64,000 nucleotides of DNA from Streptomyces sp. MH60 (GTDB lineage Bacteria > Actinomycetota > Actinomycetes > Streptomycetales > Streptomycetaceae). Below are positions 45,366 to 55,227 of this stretch, piece after piece. The stretch is from contig NZ_MULI01000014.1 in the NCBI RefSeq assembly GCF_002939385.1, positions 58,482-122,481 on the forward strand, read 5' to 3'. Below the pieces are notes generated by a model. That model worked only from the letters and a program-made list of their open reading frames with translations, was not told the DNA's origin and searched no databases. A program made the position numbers and the translations under genes. The first letter of the stretch is position 1. The number at the start of each line of letters is the position of its first letter.

Positions 45366-48300
45366 ATGTCCGTGCAGAGTCACACGGCAGCCCAGCACGA
45401 CCTCGCTGCCACACCTGAGTTCCCGCGTCACGTGGTGACCGCGGTTCTCGTCGCCCACGACGGAGCCCGCTGGCTGCCCGACGCGCTCGCCGGGCTGCTC
45501 GGCCAGGAGCGCCCGGTCCAGTACGCCGTGGCCGCCGACACCGGCAGCGCCGACGAGTCCTCCCGGCTGGTCGCCGACGCCCTCGGCGACGACCGCGTGC
45601 TCCACCTCGCCCGGCGCACCGGCTTCGGCCAGGCCGTCGAGGAGGCCGCCCGCACCGCCCCCGTGCTCACCCCCGAGGACCTGCCGTACCTGAGGCGGCC
45701 CAGCGGCTGGGACCCCGTCACCCGCACCTGGCGCGACGACGCCTACGACCTGCCGGACCTCCCCCACGGAGAACCGGTCCACTGGCTGTGGCTGCTGCAC
45801 GACGACTGCGCGCCGGAACCCGAGGCCCTCGCCCAGCTGCTGCGCGTCGTGGACACCGAGTACGAACTCGGCCGCGACGACGTCGCCGTCGTGGGTCCCA
45901 AACTCCGCGGCTGGTACGACCGCCGGCAGCTGCTCGAGGTCGGCGTCTCCATCGCCAACTCCGGCCGCCGCTGGACCGGCCTGGACCGCCGCGAGCAGGA
46001 CCAGGGCCAGCACGACCACGTCAGGACCGTGCTGTCGGTGTCCACCGCCGGCATGCTGATCCGGCGCGACGTCTTCGAGCGGCTCGGCGGATTCGACCGC
46101 CGACTGCCCCTCATGCGCGACGACGTCGACCTGTGCTGGCGCGCCCACGCCGCCGGACTGCGTGTCCTCGTCGCCCCCGAGGCGGTCGTCCGCCACGCCG
46201 AGGCGGCCTCGCGCGAACGCCGCGCCGTCGACTGCGCGGGCCGCACCACCGCCTCACCGCACAAGGTGGACAAGGCCGGCGCCGTCCACACCCTCCTCGT
46301 CAACGTCCGCACCGCCGCCCTGCCCTGGGTGCTGCTGCGCATCGTCCTCGGCACGCTGCTGCGGACCGTCGCCTACCTCGTCGGCAAGGTCCCCGGGCAG
46401 GCCCTCGACGAGATCCGGGGCCTGCTGAGCGTCCTGCTGCGCCCCGAGCGGATCATCGCGGGCCGGCGCGAACGCGGCCGCCCGCAGGTCGAGAAGGACG
46501 AACTGCGGCCCCTGTTCCCGCCCCCCGGCGCGACCGTCCGCGCCACCGTCGAGCAGGTCGCGGGCGACCTCTTCGGCAGCTCCGACGCCGAGGCCGCCGC
46601 GGGCGCCGGACGGCACGGCAGCGCCATCGAGTCCGGACCCGGCGGCGACGACGCCGACTTCCTGGAGATCGAGCAGTTCGCCCGCCTCAAGCGCATCGCC
46701 CGCAAGCCCGGCCCGGTGCTCTTCCTGGTGCTGCTGCTCGTCTCCCTGGCCGCCTGCCGCGCGCTCCTCGGCGGCGGCGCCCTGTCCGGCGGCGCACTGC
46801 TGCCCGCACCGGCCGGCGCGGGCGAGCTGTGGTCGCGGTACGTGGACGCCTGGCACACCGTCGGCACCGGCGGCACCGCCTCCGCGCCGCCCTACCTCGC
46901 GTTCGTCGCCACGCTCGCCTCCGTACTGCTCGGCTCCACCGGATTCGCCGTCACCCTGCTGCTGGTCTGCTCGGTGCCCCTGGCCGGTGCCACCGCGTAC
47001 TTCGCCTCCCGGCCGCTGGTCCCGTCCCGGCTGCTGCGCGCCTGGGCCGCCGTCGCCTACGCCTTCCTGCCCGCCGCCACCGGCGCGCTCGCCGGTGGCC
47101 GCATCGGCACCGCCGTCCTCGCCGTGCTGCTGCCGCTCATCGCGCGCGCGGCTGTCGCGGCGGCCGGCCTGACGAGCTCCTCAGGCGCCCGCGGGAGCTG
47201 GCGCGCCACCTGGGCGTACGCCCTGCTGCTGACCATCACCACCGCCTTCACGCCCGTGGTGTGGCCCGTCGCGCTGGTCCTCGGCGTCGGCGTCCTCGCC
47301 CTGCGCCGCGGCGAGATCACGGCGTACGGGCCGCGCTTCCTCGCCCAGCTCGGCACCCCGCTGCTGCTGCTCGCGCCCTGGTCGCTGTCGCTGCTGCCGT
47401 TCGGCTTCTTCGACGAGGCCGGGCTCGAGTACGGCGCCTCGGCCGCCTCCGCGCTCGACCTGCTCGGCGCCAGCCCCGGCGGCCCCGGCACGGTGGGCGG
47501 ACTGCTCCTCGTCGGCGTCGTGCTGGCCGCGCTGGCCGCCCTGCTGCGCTCCGAGCGGCAGTTGGGCATCCGGACGGCCTGGGTCGTCGCCCTGGTCGCC
47601 CTCGTCTTCTCGGTCCTGGCCAACCGCTCCGCCTGGGCCGGACCCGCCACCCTCGTCTACGGCATCGCCCTGCTGTCCGCCGCGACCCTCGGCGCCGACG
47701 GGGCGCGCTTCCGGGTGGCCGAACAGAGCTTCGGCTGGCGCCAGCCGGTCGCCGCCCTGATCGCCCTCGCCTCGGCCCTCGGCCCGCTGATCGCCGCCGT
47801 CGGCTGGATGATCGGCGGCGCCGACGGCCCCGTTGAGCGGCGCGACCCCGTCCAGGTGCCCGCGTTCGTCGCCGAGGAGAGCCACACCCGCGACCAGGCC
47901 CGCACCCTCGTGCTCGACAGCGACTCCGCCGCGCACGTGGGCTACATGCTGGTCCGCGGCTCCGGCGCCCGCCTCGGCGACGGCGAACTGGCCTCCGGGG
48001 ACGGCGGGAACAGCACCCTCGACAAGGTCGTCGCCAACCTCGTGGCCGGCTCCGGCGCCGACCAGGCCGACCAGCTCGGCGGCTTCGCCGTTCGCTATGT
48101 GCTCGTGCACAAGGGCGCACCCCGCGAGGTCACCCGCGTCCTGGACGCCACGCCCGGACTGAGCAGGCTCAGCCAGCAGGACGGCAGCGGACTGTGGCGG
48201 GTGGACCAGGAGGTCGCGCGCGCGACCATCGTGTCCGGCGCCAAGTCCGGTGCCGGGACGTCCGGCGGCGGCGAGCCCGAGCCCGTGGCGGCGGGGCCCG

Positions 48301-49157
48301 TAGAGATCCACACCGACATCAAGGCGGGCGCCGACGGCCGTGTGCTGCGCCTCGCCGACACCGCGGCCGAGGGCTGGACCGCCACCCTGGACGGCAAACC
48401 GCTCACCCGCACCACGGTCGACGGCTGGGCCCAGGGCTTCCAACTCCCCGCTTCCGGCGGCCGACTGAACGTCACCTACGACGACCCGTTCACGCACACG
48501 GCCTGGCTGTGGGTCCAGGGACTCCTCGGCCTGGTGCTGGTCGTGCTCGCCCTGCCCGGCAGGCGCCGCGACGTCGACGACGACCTGCCCGACGAGCCGC
48601 TCGTCCCCGCCCAGCCCGTCGAGGGCGAAGGACGCCGGGCGCGGCGACTGCGGGCCCAGGCCGAGGCCGAGGCCGAGGCGGCGGCCGGCGGGCCGGCGGA
48701 ACCGGGTCCCGAGGCGGCGGGAGACGCCGCCGAGATGCCCGAGCCGCCCCCGGAGGCACCCGCGCCGGTCCCGCAGCAGCCCGCGTACGGGGAATGGGAC
48801 GCGACGGGGTACACCGGCGCCGACTACGGCTCCTACGGCGGCGGCTACGGCGACCAGTACCAGGGCGCCCAGCAGTACGACCAGGGCGCGTACGGGCAGC
48901 AGCCGTACCAGGCGGCGGACCCGTACCAGCCGGACGCCTACCAGGGCGGGCACGGCGGCCAGGGCGCGCAGTACGGGGCGGGCCAGTACGACCCCTACGC
49001 CTACGGCGACCCGACGCAGGCTCAGGAGGGCGGCTACGACCCCGCCTTCGACCAGGCGTACGGCCAGGGCGGATACGACACGCCGTACGACCCTTCCCAG
49101 CCCCAGCAGCAGCCCCACGGCACGGGCAGTGAGCGTCCCGACGGGAGCCAGCAGTGA
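45366..49157 (+). CDS. Large GT2 glycosyltransferase fused to a multispanning membrane domain with a Tyr/Gln/Gly-rich tail
   Basis: The 1263-residue protein has three parts. Residues about 20-300 are a GT2 domain (VTAVLVAHDGARWLPDAL, the metal region WLWLLHDDCAPEPEAL, and MRDDVDLCWRAHAAGLRV). About 330-1085 contain some dozen membrane helices and a large soluble insert. Residues 1140-1263 are low complexity with 19 tyrosines and many Gln and Gly (YGGGYGDQYQGAQQYDQG and similar). The first part should transfer a sugar to a lipid or wall acceptor. The next gene overlaps by four bases and encodes a DUF5719 secreted protein. An ATG at 45366 is used, with no strong ribosome binding site. Confidence 0.88.
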   Translation: MSVQSHTAAQHDLAATPEFPRHVVTAVLVAHDGARWLPDALAGLLGQERPVQYAVAADTGSADESSRLVADALGDDRVLHLARRTGFGQAVEEAARTAPVLTPEDLPYLRRPSGWDPVTRTWRDDAYDLPDLPHGEPVHWLWLLHDDCAPEPEALAQLLRVVDTEYELGRDDVAVVGPKLRGWYDRRQLLEVGVSIANSGRRWTGLDRREQDQGQHDHVRTVLSVSTAGMLIRRDVFERLGGFDRRLPLMRDDVDLCWRAHAAGLRVLVAPEAVVRHAEAASRERRAVDCAGRTTASPHKVDKAGAVHTLLVNVRTAALPWVLLRIVLGTLLRTVAYLVGKVPGQALDEIRGLLSVLLRPERIIAGRRERGRPQVEKDELRPLFPPPGATVRATVEQVAGDLFGSSDAEAAAGAGRHGSAIESGPGGDDADFLEIEQFARLKRIARKPGPVLFLVLLLVSLAACRALLGGGALSGGALLPAPAGAGELWSRYVDAWHTVGTGGTASAPPYLAFVATLASVLLGSTGFAVTLLLVCSVPLAGATAYFASRPLVPSRLLRAWAAVAYAFLPAATGALAGGRIGTAVLAVLLPLIARAAVAAAGLTSSSGARGSWRATWAYALLLTITTAFTPVVWPVALVLGVGVLALRRGEITAYGPRFLAQLGTPLLLLAPWSLSLLPFGFFDEAGLEYGASAASALDLLGASPGGPGTVGGLLLVGVVLAALAALLRSERQLGIRTAWVVALVALVFSVLANRSAWAGPATLVYGIALLSAATLGADGARFRVAEQSFGWRQPVAALIALASALGPLIAAVGWMIGGADGPVERRDPVQVPAFVAEESHTRDQARTLVLDSDSAAHVGYMLVRGSGARLGDGELASGDGGNSTLDKVVANLVAGSGADQADQLGGFAVRYVLVHKGAPREVTRVLDATPGLSRLSQQDGSGLWRVDQEVARATIVSGAKSGAGTSGGGEPEPVAAGPVEIHTDIKAGADGRVLRLADTAAEGWTATLDGKPLTRTTVDGWAQGFQLPASGGRLNVTYDDPFTHTAWLWVQGLLGLVLVVLALPGRRRDVDDDLPDEPLVPAQPVEGEGRRARRLRAQAEAEAEAAAGGPAEPGPEAAGDAAEMPEPPPEAPAPVPQQPAYGEWDATGYTGADYGSYGGGYGDQYQGAQQYDQGAYGQQPYQAADPYQPDAYQGGHGGQGAQYGAGQYDPYAYGDPTQAQEGGYDPAFDQAYGQGGYDTPYDPSQPQQQPHGTGSERPDGSQQ

Positions 49158-50662
49158 AGCGCACGACCCTGTCCCTGATCGCCTGTGCGACGGCGCTCGC
49201 CGCCGTCACCGGTTTCGCGGCCGTGTCCGCCCCGGACGGCTCGGGCACGGACACCGCGGCACCGGCCGCCCGGCTGCCCGTGGAACGCACCAGCCTGCTG
49301 TGCCCGGCGCCCAGCACCTCCGACCTCGCCGAGACCGCGTACACGTCCTTCACGCCCGTCACGAAGGGCGCGGACGAGAAGGGCAGCGCGACGCTCACGA
49401 CGGCGGAGTCGGCCGACGCCACCGAGGACGGCAAGTCCGACGAGAAGGACGACAAGGGCGAGAAGAAGGAGAAGCCGGTCCTCCAGCCCGAGGCACCCGG
49501 CACACCCGCCGCCGGGAAGACCACCGGCGCCGACACCCCCGCGCTGATCGGCACCGCCGAGGGCGGCCACGCGCCGGGCTGGACGGTCCAGCAGACCACG
49601 GAGGTCGCCGCCGGGACGGGCCGGGGCCTCCAGGGCGTCAACTGCGGCGCCCCGGACACGGAGTTCTGGTTCCCGGGCGCCGGCACGACGACCGGCCGCA
49701 CCGACTACGTGCACCTGACGAACCCCGACGACTCGGCGGCCGTCGTGGACATCGAGCTGTACGGCAAGGACGGCGCCCTGAAGACCACGGTGGGGGAGGG
49801 GGTCACGGTGCCGCCGCACAGCAGTGAGTCCATCCTGCTGTCCACGCTCAGCGAGGTGAAGCAGACCGACCTGACCGTGCACGTCGGCGTGCGCAGCGGA
49901 CGGGTCGGCGCCGCGGTGCAGGCCCTGGACGACAAGACCGGCGGCGACTGGCTGACCGCGGCCGCCGACCCGGCGAGCGACCTCGTGCTGCCGGGCATCC
50001 CGAAGGACGCCACCGCCGTACGCCTGGTGCTGTTCACGCCCGGTGGCACCGACGCCGACCTCAAGGTGCGGCTCGCCTCGCCGTCCGGGCTGATCACGCC
50101 CGCCGGTCACGAGACGGTGCACGTCAAGGCCGGTATGACGACCGGCGTCGACCTCGGTGAGGTCACCCGCGGCGAGGCGGGTTCGCTGGTGCTGACCCCG
50201 ACGGACCGGGCCGTGCCGGTCGTGGCCGCGGTCCGGGTCGTGCGGGGCAAGGGCGACGAGCAGGAGTCGGCGTTCATCCCGGCCTCCGATCCGGTCGGGG
50301 CGCGCGCGACGGTCGCGGACAACCGCGCCAAGAGCACGACCCTGGCCCTGTCCGCGCCCGGCGAGGCCGCGCAGGTCAAGGTCACGGCGTCGGCGGGCAC
50401 CGAGGGCGGCACGCCGGCGACCAAGACGTACACGATCAAGGCCGGCACCACCCAGAACGTCGAGGCACCGGTCCCCGCCGGACTCAAGGGCTCCTACGCG
50501 CTGACCGTCGAGACGGTCTCGGGCGGCCCCGTCCACGCGTCCCGCACCCTGACGGGTTCGGACGACGACGTGGCGGCCTTCACGGTCCAGACCCTCCCCG
50601 ACGACCGGGGCACGGTCTCGGTGCCGAACGCGGACGAGGACCTGTCGGTAGTACAGAAGTAG
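49154..50662 (+). CDS. DUF5719 secreted protein
   Basis: The 502-residue protein has a signal peptide (MKRTTLSLIACATALAAVTGFA) and a Lys/Glu/Asp-rich low-complexity segment around residues 70-110. Beta-rich repeats follow (EFWFPGAGTTTGRTDYVHLTNP and VDIELYGKDG), typical of the actinobacterial DUF5719 family. The GTG start overlaps the glycosyltransferase stop (GTGA), so the two are translationally coupled and probably act together at the outer face of the membrane. I know of no experimentally established role for the family. Confidence 0.85.
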   Translation: MKRTTLSLIACATALAAVTGFAAVSAPDGSGTDTAAPAARLPVERTSLLCPAPSTSDLAETAYTSFTPVTKGADEKGSATLTTAESADATEDGKSDEKDDKGEKKEKPVLQPEAPGTPAAGKTTGADTPALIGTAEGGHAPGWTVQQTTEVAAGTGRGLQGVNCGAPDTEFWFPGAGTTTGRTDYVHLTNPDDSAAVVDIELYGKDGALKTTVGEGVTVPPHSSESILLSTLSEVKQTDLTVHVGVRSGRVGAAVQALDDKTGGDWLTAAADPASDLVLPGIPKDATAVRLVLFTPGGTDADLKVRLASPSGLITPAGHETVHVKAGMTTGVDLGEVTRGEAGSLVLTPTDRAVPVVAAVRVVRGKGDEQESAFIPASDPVGARATVADNRAKSTTLALSAPGEAAQVKVTASAGTEGGTPATKTYTIKAGTTQNVEAPVPAGLKGSYALTVETVSGGPVHASRTLTGSDDDVAAFTVQTLPDDRGTVSVPNADEDLSVVQK

Positions 50663-50690
50663 TGGCCGGGGGCGACCGGGCCCCCGCCGC

Positions 50691-51143
50691 TCAGTCCTCC
50701 CCGTACCGGGGGTCCACCGTCTCCGGCGTCAGCCCCAGCAGCTCCGCGACCTGCTCGACGACGACCTCGTGCACCAGCAGCGCGCGCTCGTCCCGCCCCT
50801 TGGTCCGGATCTCCACCGGCCGCCGGTACACCACGACCCGCCCCCGCCGCCCGTCCCGCGAGGGCACCGTGCCCCCGAGCGGGACCGCCTCGTCCTGCCA
50901 CGCCTCCCCGGCCGCGGGCGGGCGTGGCACGTCGAGGACGAGGAAGTCGATGTCGGCGAGCTGCGGCCACCGCCGTTCCAGGCGCTCCACGGAGTCCTGC
51001 ACCAGGTCCGCGAACACCTCGCCACGGCTCGCGGCGAGCGGCACCTGCGGGGGCGCGACCGGGCCGCGCATGCCCCGACCGTGGCGATCACGACGGCGGG
51101 GTCCTGGGCGGCCGGCCTCACGGGGCGTCACGGGGTTGTCCAT
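50691..51143 (-). CDS. Zincin-like metallopeptidase-family protein with altered HExxH motif
   Basis: The 150-residue protein resembles the short zincin_1 family (LERRWPQLADIDFLVLDVP, then VVVYRRPVEIR and a C-terminal helix LLVHEVVVEQVAELLGL). The metal motif would be HExxH, but here it reads His125-Glu126-Val-Val-Val129, so the second zinc histidine is missing. It may be inactive or bind metal differently. I use the ATG at 51143; an internal ATG at 51071 removes an Arg/Gly-rich head. It is divergent from the DUF3499 gene and converges on the DUF5719 gene. Confidence 0.72.
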   Translation of the reverse strand: MDNPVTPREAGRPGPRRRDRHGRGMRGPVAPPQVPLAASRGEVFADLVQDSVERLERRWPQLADIDFLVLDVPRPPAAGEAWQDEAVPLGGTVPSRDGRRGRVVVYRRPVEIRTKGRDERALLVHEVVVEQVAELLGLTPETVDPRYGED

Positions 51144-51485
51144 CACTGGTGAAGGGTAGTCCCCGCCGAGGCGGCGTGCCCGACCGCGCGCGCACCGCGG
51201 GCGGCGTGGCGGCGGCCCGCTCCGCTTGTCGCCGGATGACCATTCCAGCCAAGGTTGGGCTCGATTCCGTATCTCTCCACGACCGCGGAACTCAAGGCAA
51301 ATGTCGTTGTTTGTATCAGGTCGTGACCGCCCGGCGCGTCGCACGGGACCGGTGAGGCGGACGTCCGCGCAGGTCAAAGGGGGCTGTTCCGGAGGGTCGG
51401 CAGGTCGTTTCACGCCACGACACGGGGGTGTGACCTGGTGGAGAGTCGTCGCGGCCCGCTCAAGAGTGCGGTACCGTCCAACATC
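51144..51485. other. Divergent promoter region between the zincin-like and DUF3499 genes
   Basis: There is no gene in these 342 bases. A less GC-rich patch lies around 51232-51330. A TACCGT box at 51472-51477 ends eight bases before the DUF3499 GTG and is a candidate -10 element for a leaderless transcript. Confidence 0.4.
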
Positions 51486-51857
51486 GTGAGCCCTGTACGT
51501 CGCTGTTCGCGCACCGCCTGCGGCCGTCCCGCCGTCGCGACGCTGACGTACGTCTACGCCGACTCGACCGCGGTCCTCGGCCCGCTCGCCACCTACGCCG
51601 AACCCCACTGCTACGACCTGTGCGCCGAGCACTCCGAGCGCCTCACCGCCCCCCGCGGCTGGGAGGTCGTCCGCCTGCTCGACGGATCCGCCCCGGCCCG
51701 CCCCAGCGGCGACGACCTGGAGGCGCTCGCCAACGCGGTGCGCGAGGCGGCCCGGCCCCAGGAGCGGGCGGCCGAGGCAGGGGGCGCGCGGAGGGCCGAC
51801 CCGATGGAGGTCGCGCGCCGCGGTCATCTGCGCGTGCTGCGCTCGCCGGACAACTGA
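51486..51857 (+). CDS. DUF3499 family protein
   Basis: The 123-residue protein starts at a GTG (51486) and begins SPVRRCSRTACGRPAVATLTY, with two Cys; further Cys and His are in AEPHCYDLCAEHSERLTAP. The CxxxxC and CxxxCxxH pattern suggests a small zinc ribbon. This is the actinobacterial DUF3499 family, usually found near metallopeptidase and phosphomannomutase genes as here. The C-terminal half is helical and charged. Function is unknown. Confidence 0.82.
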   Translation: MSPVRRCSRTACGRPAVATLTYVYADSTAVLGPLATYAEPHCYDLCAEHSERLTAPRGWEVVRLLDGSAPARPSGDDLEALANAVREAARPQERAAEAGGARRADPMEVARRGHLRVLRSPDN

Positions 51858-52006
51858 GCCCCGCCCGACGGGTTCTCACCTTTCACTCACCGTGTCCCCG
51901 GTCGCATCCGTTGCTGCACACCCATTGACGCCTCGTTGTCGCGGACACGACCATTCCGGAAGCCGCGAGAAATCGCTTTCGCATGGCGGAATCCGGGGAG
52001 GCGTGC

Positions 52007-53623
52007 GTGTACGTACAGGAACTGGAACCCGTCGCCGGTTCACTCGGCCTGTCGGCCCTGGTGGCGGCGCTGCCACTGGTGATCGTCCTGGTCCTGCTGG
52101 GCGGCGTCCGCATGAAGGCCCACCTGGCGGGCCTCATCGGTCTCCTGGCCGCCGTACTGGTCGCCTGGCTCGCCTACGGCATGCCGCTGGACCAGACGGC
52201 CTCCAGCGCCGCCCAGGGAGCGGTTTTCGGCCTCTTCCCCATCCTGTGGATCGTCGTGAACGCCCTGTGGGTCTACCGGATGACGGTCCGCACCCGGCAC
52301 TTCGACATCCTGCGCCGCTCCTTCGGCCGCCTGTCCGACGACCCCCGCATCCAGGCCCTCGTCGTCGCCTTCTGCTTCGGCGCCCTGCTGGAGGCCCTCG
52401 CCGGGTTCGGGGCGCCCGTCGCGATCTGCTCCGTCATGCTCGTCGCCCTCGGCTTCGACCCCGTGCGCGCCGCCGTCGTCTCCCTGGTCGCCAACACCGC
52501 GCCGGTCGCCTTCGGCGCGATGGGCACCCCGGTGGTGACGCTGGCCCAGGTCACCGGGCTGCCCCTGGACGACGTCGCCTCCGTCGTGGGCCGCCAGACG
52601 CCGCTGCTGGCCCTGGTCGTACCGCTGCTCCTCGTCGCTCTGGTGGACGGGCGGCGCGGCCTGCGCGAGACCTGGATCCCCGCGCTGGCCTGCGGGGTCG
52701 CCTTCGCCGTCGCCCAGTTCGTCGCCTCCAACTACGTCTCCGCCCAGCTCGCCGACATCGCCGCCGCCCTGATCGGCGCCGGCGCCCTGGTCGCCGTACC
52801 GCACTCCCGCCGGCCCGCCGCCGAGCCCGTACGGGCGTCCGTACTGACCGGCGTGCGCAGCGAGGAACTGGACGAGCGGGACCCCGCCCGGGAGGTGGTG
52901 CGCGCCTACGCGCCCTACGCGCTGATCGTCGCCGTCTTCTCCGTGGCGCAGATCCCCGCGGTCAAGGACTGGCTGGCGAAGACCACGCAGTCCTACGACT
53001 GGCCGTTTCTCGACGTGGTCGACCCCGGGGGCGAGCCGGTCGGCGGCAACGTCTTCTCCTGGCCGATCGTCTCCACCGGCGGCACCCTCGTGCTGTTCGC
53101 CGGACTGGCCACGGCCGTCGTCCTCGGCGTGCACGCGCGCGCGGCGGTCAAGGAGTGGCTCGCGACCGTGCACGAACTGCGCTTCGCGATCCTCACCGTC
53201 ACCTCGGTCCTCGCCCTCGCCTACGTCATGAACCTCTCCGGACAGGCCGCCACCATCGGCCACTTCGTCGCCGCGGCGGGCGCCGGACTCGCCTTCCTCT
53301 CCCCGGTGCTCGGCTGGTTCGGCGTCGCCGTCTCCGGCTCCGACACCTCGGCCAACGCGCTCTTCGGCGCCCTCCAGGTGACCGCCGCGCGGGAGTCCGG
53401 CCTCTCGCCCGAACTGCTGGCCGCCGCCAACAGCTCCGGCGGCGTCCTCGGCAAGATGATCTCCCCGCAGAACCTCACCATCGCCTGCGCCGCCGTCGGA
53501 CTCGCGGGCCGCGAGGGCGACCTGCTGCGCAAGGTACTGCCCTGGAGCCTGGGCCTGCTGCTGATCATGTGCCTGATCGTGGTCGGACAGTCCACGGCGG
53601 TGCTGGGCTGGATGCTGCCCTGA
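52007..53623 (+). CDS. lldP: L-lactate permease (LctP/LldP family)
   Basis: The 538-residue protein has about 13 membrane helices. Family features include FGALLEALAGFGAPVAI, ANTAPVAFGAMGTPV, SGSDTSANALFGALQ and NSSGGVLGKMISPQN. It imports lactate (and possibly glycolate) with protons. The GTG at 52007 has a GGGGAGG site and is preferred to the in-frame ATG at 51983. No lactate dehydrogenase is adjacent. The gene precedes manB in the same direction with an 81-bp gap. Confidence 0.88.
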   Translation: MYVQELEPVAGSLGLSALVAALPLVIVLVLLGGVRMKAHLAGLIGLLAAVLVAWLAYGMPLDQTASSAAQGAVFGLFPILWIVVNALWVYRMTVRTRHFDILRRSFGRLSDDPRIQALVVAFCFGALLEALAGFGAPVAICSVMLVALGFDPVRAAVVSLVANTAPVAFGAMGTPVVTLAQVTGLPLDDVASVVGRQTPLLALVVPLLLVALVDGRRGLRETWIPALACGVAFAVAQFVASNYVSAQLADIAAALIGAGALVAVPHSRRPAAEPVRASVLTGVRSEELDERDPAREVVRAYAPYALIVAVFSVAQIPAVKDWLAKTTQSYDWPFLDVVDPGGEPVGGNVFSWPIVSTGGTLVLFAGLATAVVLGVHARAAVKEWLATVHELRFAILTVTSVLALAYVMNLSGQAATIGHFVAAAGAGLAFLSPVLGWFGVAVSGSDTSANALFGALQVTAARESGLSPELLAAANSSGGVLGKMISPQNLTIACAAVGLAGREGDLLRKVLPWSLGLLLIMCLIVVGQSTAVLGWMLP

Positions 53624-53704
53624 CCTCGGGCAACCGCCCGGACGGCCCGCCGGTCCTCACGGGGTAGTTTGTGGGCTCCGACAGGACTTTCAGGAAGGTT
53701 GGCC

Positions 53705-55069
53705 GTGGCTGCTGATCTGTCGCAGATCGTGAAGGCGTACGACGTGCGCGGTGTCGTCCCGGACCAGTGGGACGAGTCGCTGGCCGAGCTGTTCGGCGCG
53801 GCCTTCGTCGAGCTGACCGGCGCGGGCGCCGTCGTGGTCGGCCACGACATGCGGCCCTCGTCACCGGGCCTGTCCGGCGCCTTCGCGCGCGGGGCGGCGG
53901 CCCGTGGCGCCGACGTGACCGAGATCGGCCTGTGCTCCACCGACCAGCTGTACTACGCGTCCGGCGCGCTCGACCTGCCGGGCGCGATGTTCACGGCCTC
54001 GCACAACCCCGCGCGGTACAACGGCATCAAGCTGTGCCGCGCGGGCGCCGCCCCGGTCGGCCAGGACACCGGCCTGGCCGAGATCCGCGCCCTGGTGGAG
54101 CGCTGGAGCGACTCCGGAGCCCCGGAGCCCGCGTCCCGTCCGGGCACCGTCACCCGGCGCGACACGCTCGCCGACTACGCGGCCCAACTGCGCTCCCTCG
54201 TCGACCTGAGCACCATCCGGCCCCTCAAGGTCGTCGTCGACGCGGGCAACGGCATGGGCGGTCACACCGTCCCCACGGTCTTCGCCGGCCTGCCCCTCGA
54301 CCTGGTGCCGATGTACTTCGAACTGGACGGCACCTTCCCCAACCACGAGGCCAACCCGCTCGACCCGGCCAACCTCGTCGACCTCCAGCAGCGCGTCCGC
54401 GAGGAGGGCGCCGACCTCGGTCTCGCCTTCGACGGCGACGCCGACCGCTGCTTCGTCGTCGACCAGAACGGCGACCCGGTCTCCCCGTCCGCCGTCACCG
54501 CCCTCGTGGCCGCCCGCGAACTGGCCCGCAACGGCGGCGAGGGCACGGTCATCCACAACCTGATCACCTCCTGGTCCGTCCCGGAGGTCGTGCGGGAGCA
54601 CGGCGGCACACCGGCACGCACGCGCGTGGGCCACTCCTTCATCAAGGCCGAGATGGCCAGGACCGGCGCCATCTTCGGCGGCGAGCACTCCGCGCACTAC
54701 TACTTCCGCGACTTCTGGAACGCCGACACCGGCATGCTGGCCGCCCTCCACGTCCTCGCCGCCCTCGGCGAGCAGGACGGCCCGCTGTCCGCCCTGGTCG
54801 CCGCGTACGACCGCTACACCGGCTCCGGCGAGATCAACTCCACCGTCGACGACCAGCGGGCCCGCCTCGCCGCGATCCGGGCCGCGTACGAGGGCCGCGA
54901 CGACGTCACCGTGGACGAGCTGGACGGCCTCACCGTCACGACGGCCGACTGGTGGTTCAACGTCCGCCCGTCCAACACCGAGCCGCTGCTCCGCCTCAAC
55001 GCGGAGGCCCGCGACGAGGCCACGATGACCAAGGTGCGGGACGAGGCGCTGGCGATCATCAGGGCCTAG
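53705..55069 (+). CDS. manB: Phosphomannomutase (alpha-D-phosphohexomutase family)
   Basis: The 454-residue protein interconverts mannose-6-phosphate and mannose-1-phosphate. The phosphoserine is Ser99 in TASHNPARYNG, the metal loop is AFDGDADRC, the sugar-binding loop is FGGEHSAHYYFRD and the phosphate-binding loop is RPSNTEP near the C-terminus. The GTG at 53705 has an AGGAAGG site. It heads a run with Trm112-like, SIS and manA genes, and together with manA and manC completes a route to GDP-mannose. Some family members also act on glucose phosphates. Confidence 0.93.
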   Translation: MAADLSQIVKAYDVRGVVPDQWDESLAELFGAAFVELTGAGAVVVGHDMRPSSPGLSGAFARGAAARGADVTEIGLCSTDQLYYASGALDLPGAMFTASHNPARYNGIKLCRAGAAPVGQDTGLAEIRALVERWSDSGAPEPASRPGTVTRRDTLADYAAQLRSLVDLSTIRPLKVVVDAGNGMGGHTVPTVFAGLPLDLVPMYFELDGTFPNHEANPLDPANLVDLQQRVREEGADLGLAFDGDADRCFVVDQNGDPVSPSAVTALVAARELARNGGEGTVIHNLITSWSVPEVVREHGGTPARTRVGHSFIKAEMARTGAIFGGEHSAHYYFRDFWNADTGMLAALHVLAALGEQDGPLSALVAAYDRYTGSGEINSTVDDQRARLAAIRAAYEGRDDVTVDELDGLTVTTADWWFNVRPSNTEPLLRLNAEARDEATMTKVRDEALAIIRA

Positions 55070-55077
55070 CCGCCGTC

Positions 55078-55115
55078 GGCGGGCAGTAGTGCCGCCCCGT
55101 AAGTGCCGGGCCGCG
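55078..55115. repeat. Short derivative of the dispersed intergenic repeat
   Basis: GGCGGGCAGTAGTGCCGCCC is followed by TGCCGGGCCGCGCACCC. These correspond to the left and right ends of the element at 36540 and 40085 with the middle deleted. It lies just after manB. Confidence 0.6.
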
Positions 55116-55227
55116 CACCCCTCCAGCACCAACGCCGGGTTCCCGTGGGCCACCCGCACGAGCCTCGCCCCGGCGGTACCCTGACCAGCACATCCACACA
55201 AGCCCCACCGCCCCGAAGGGAACCCCC

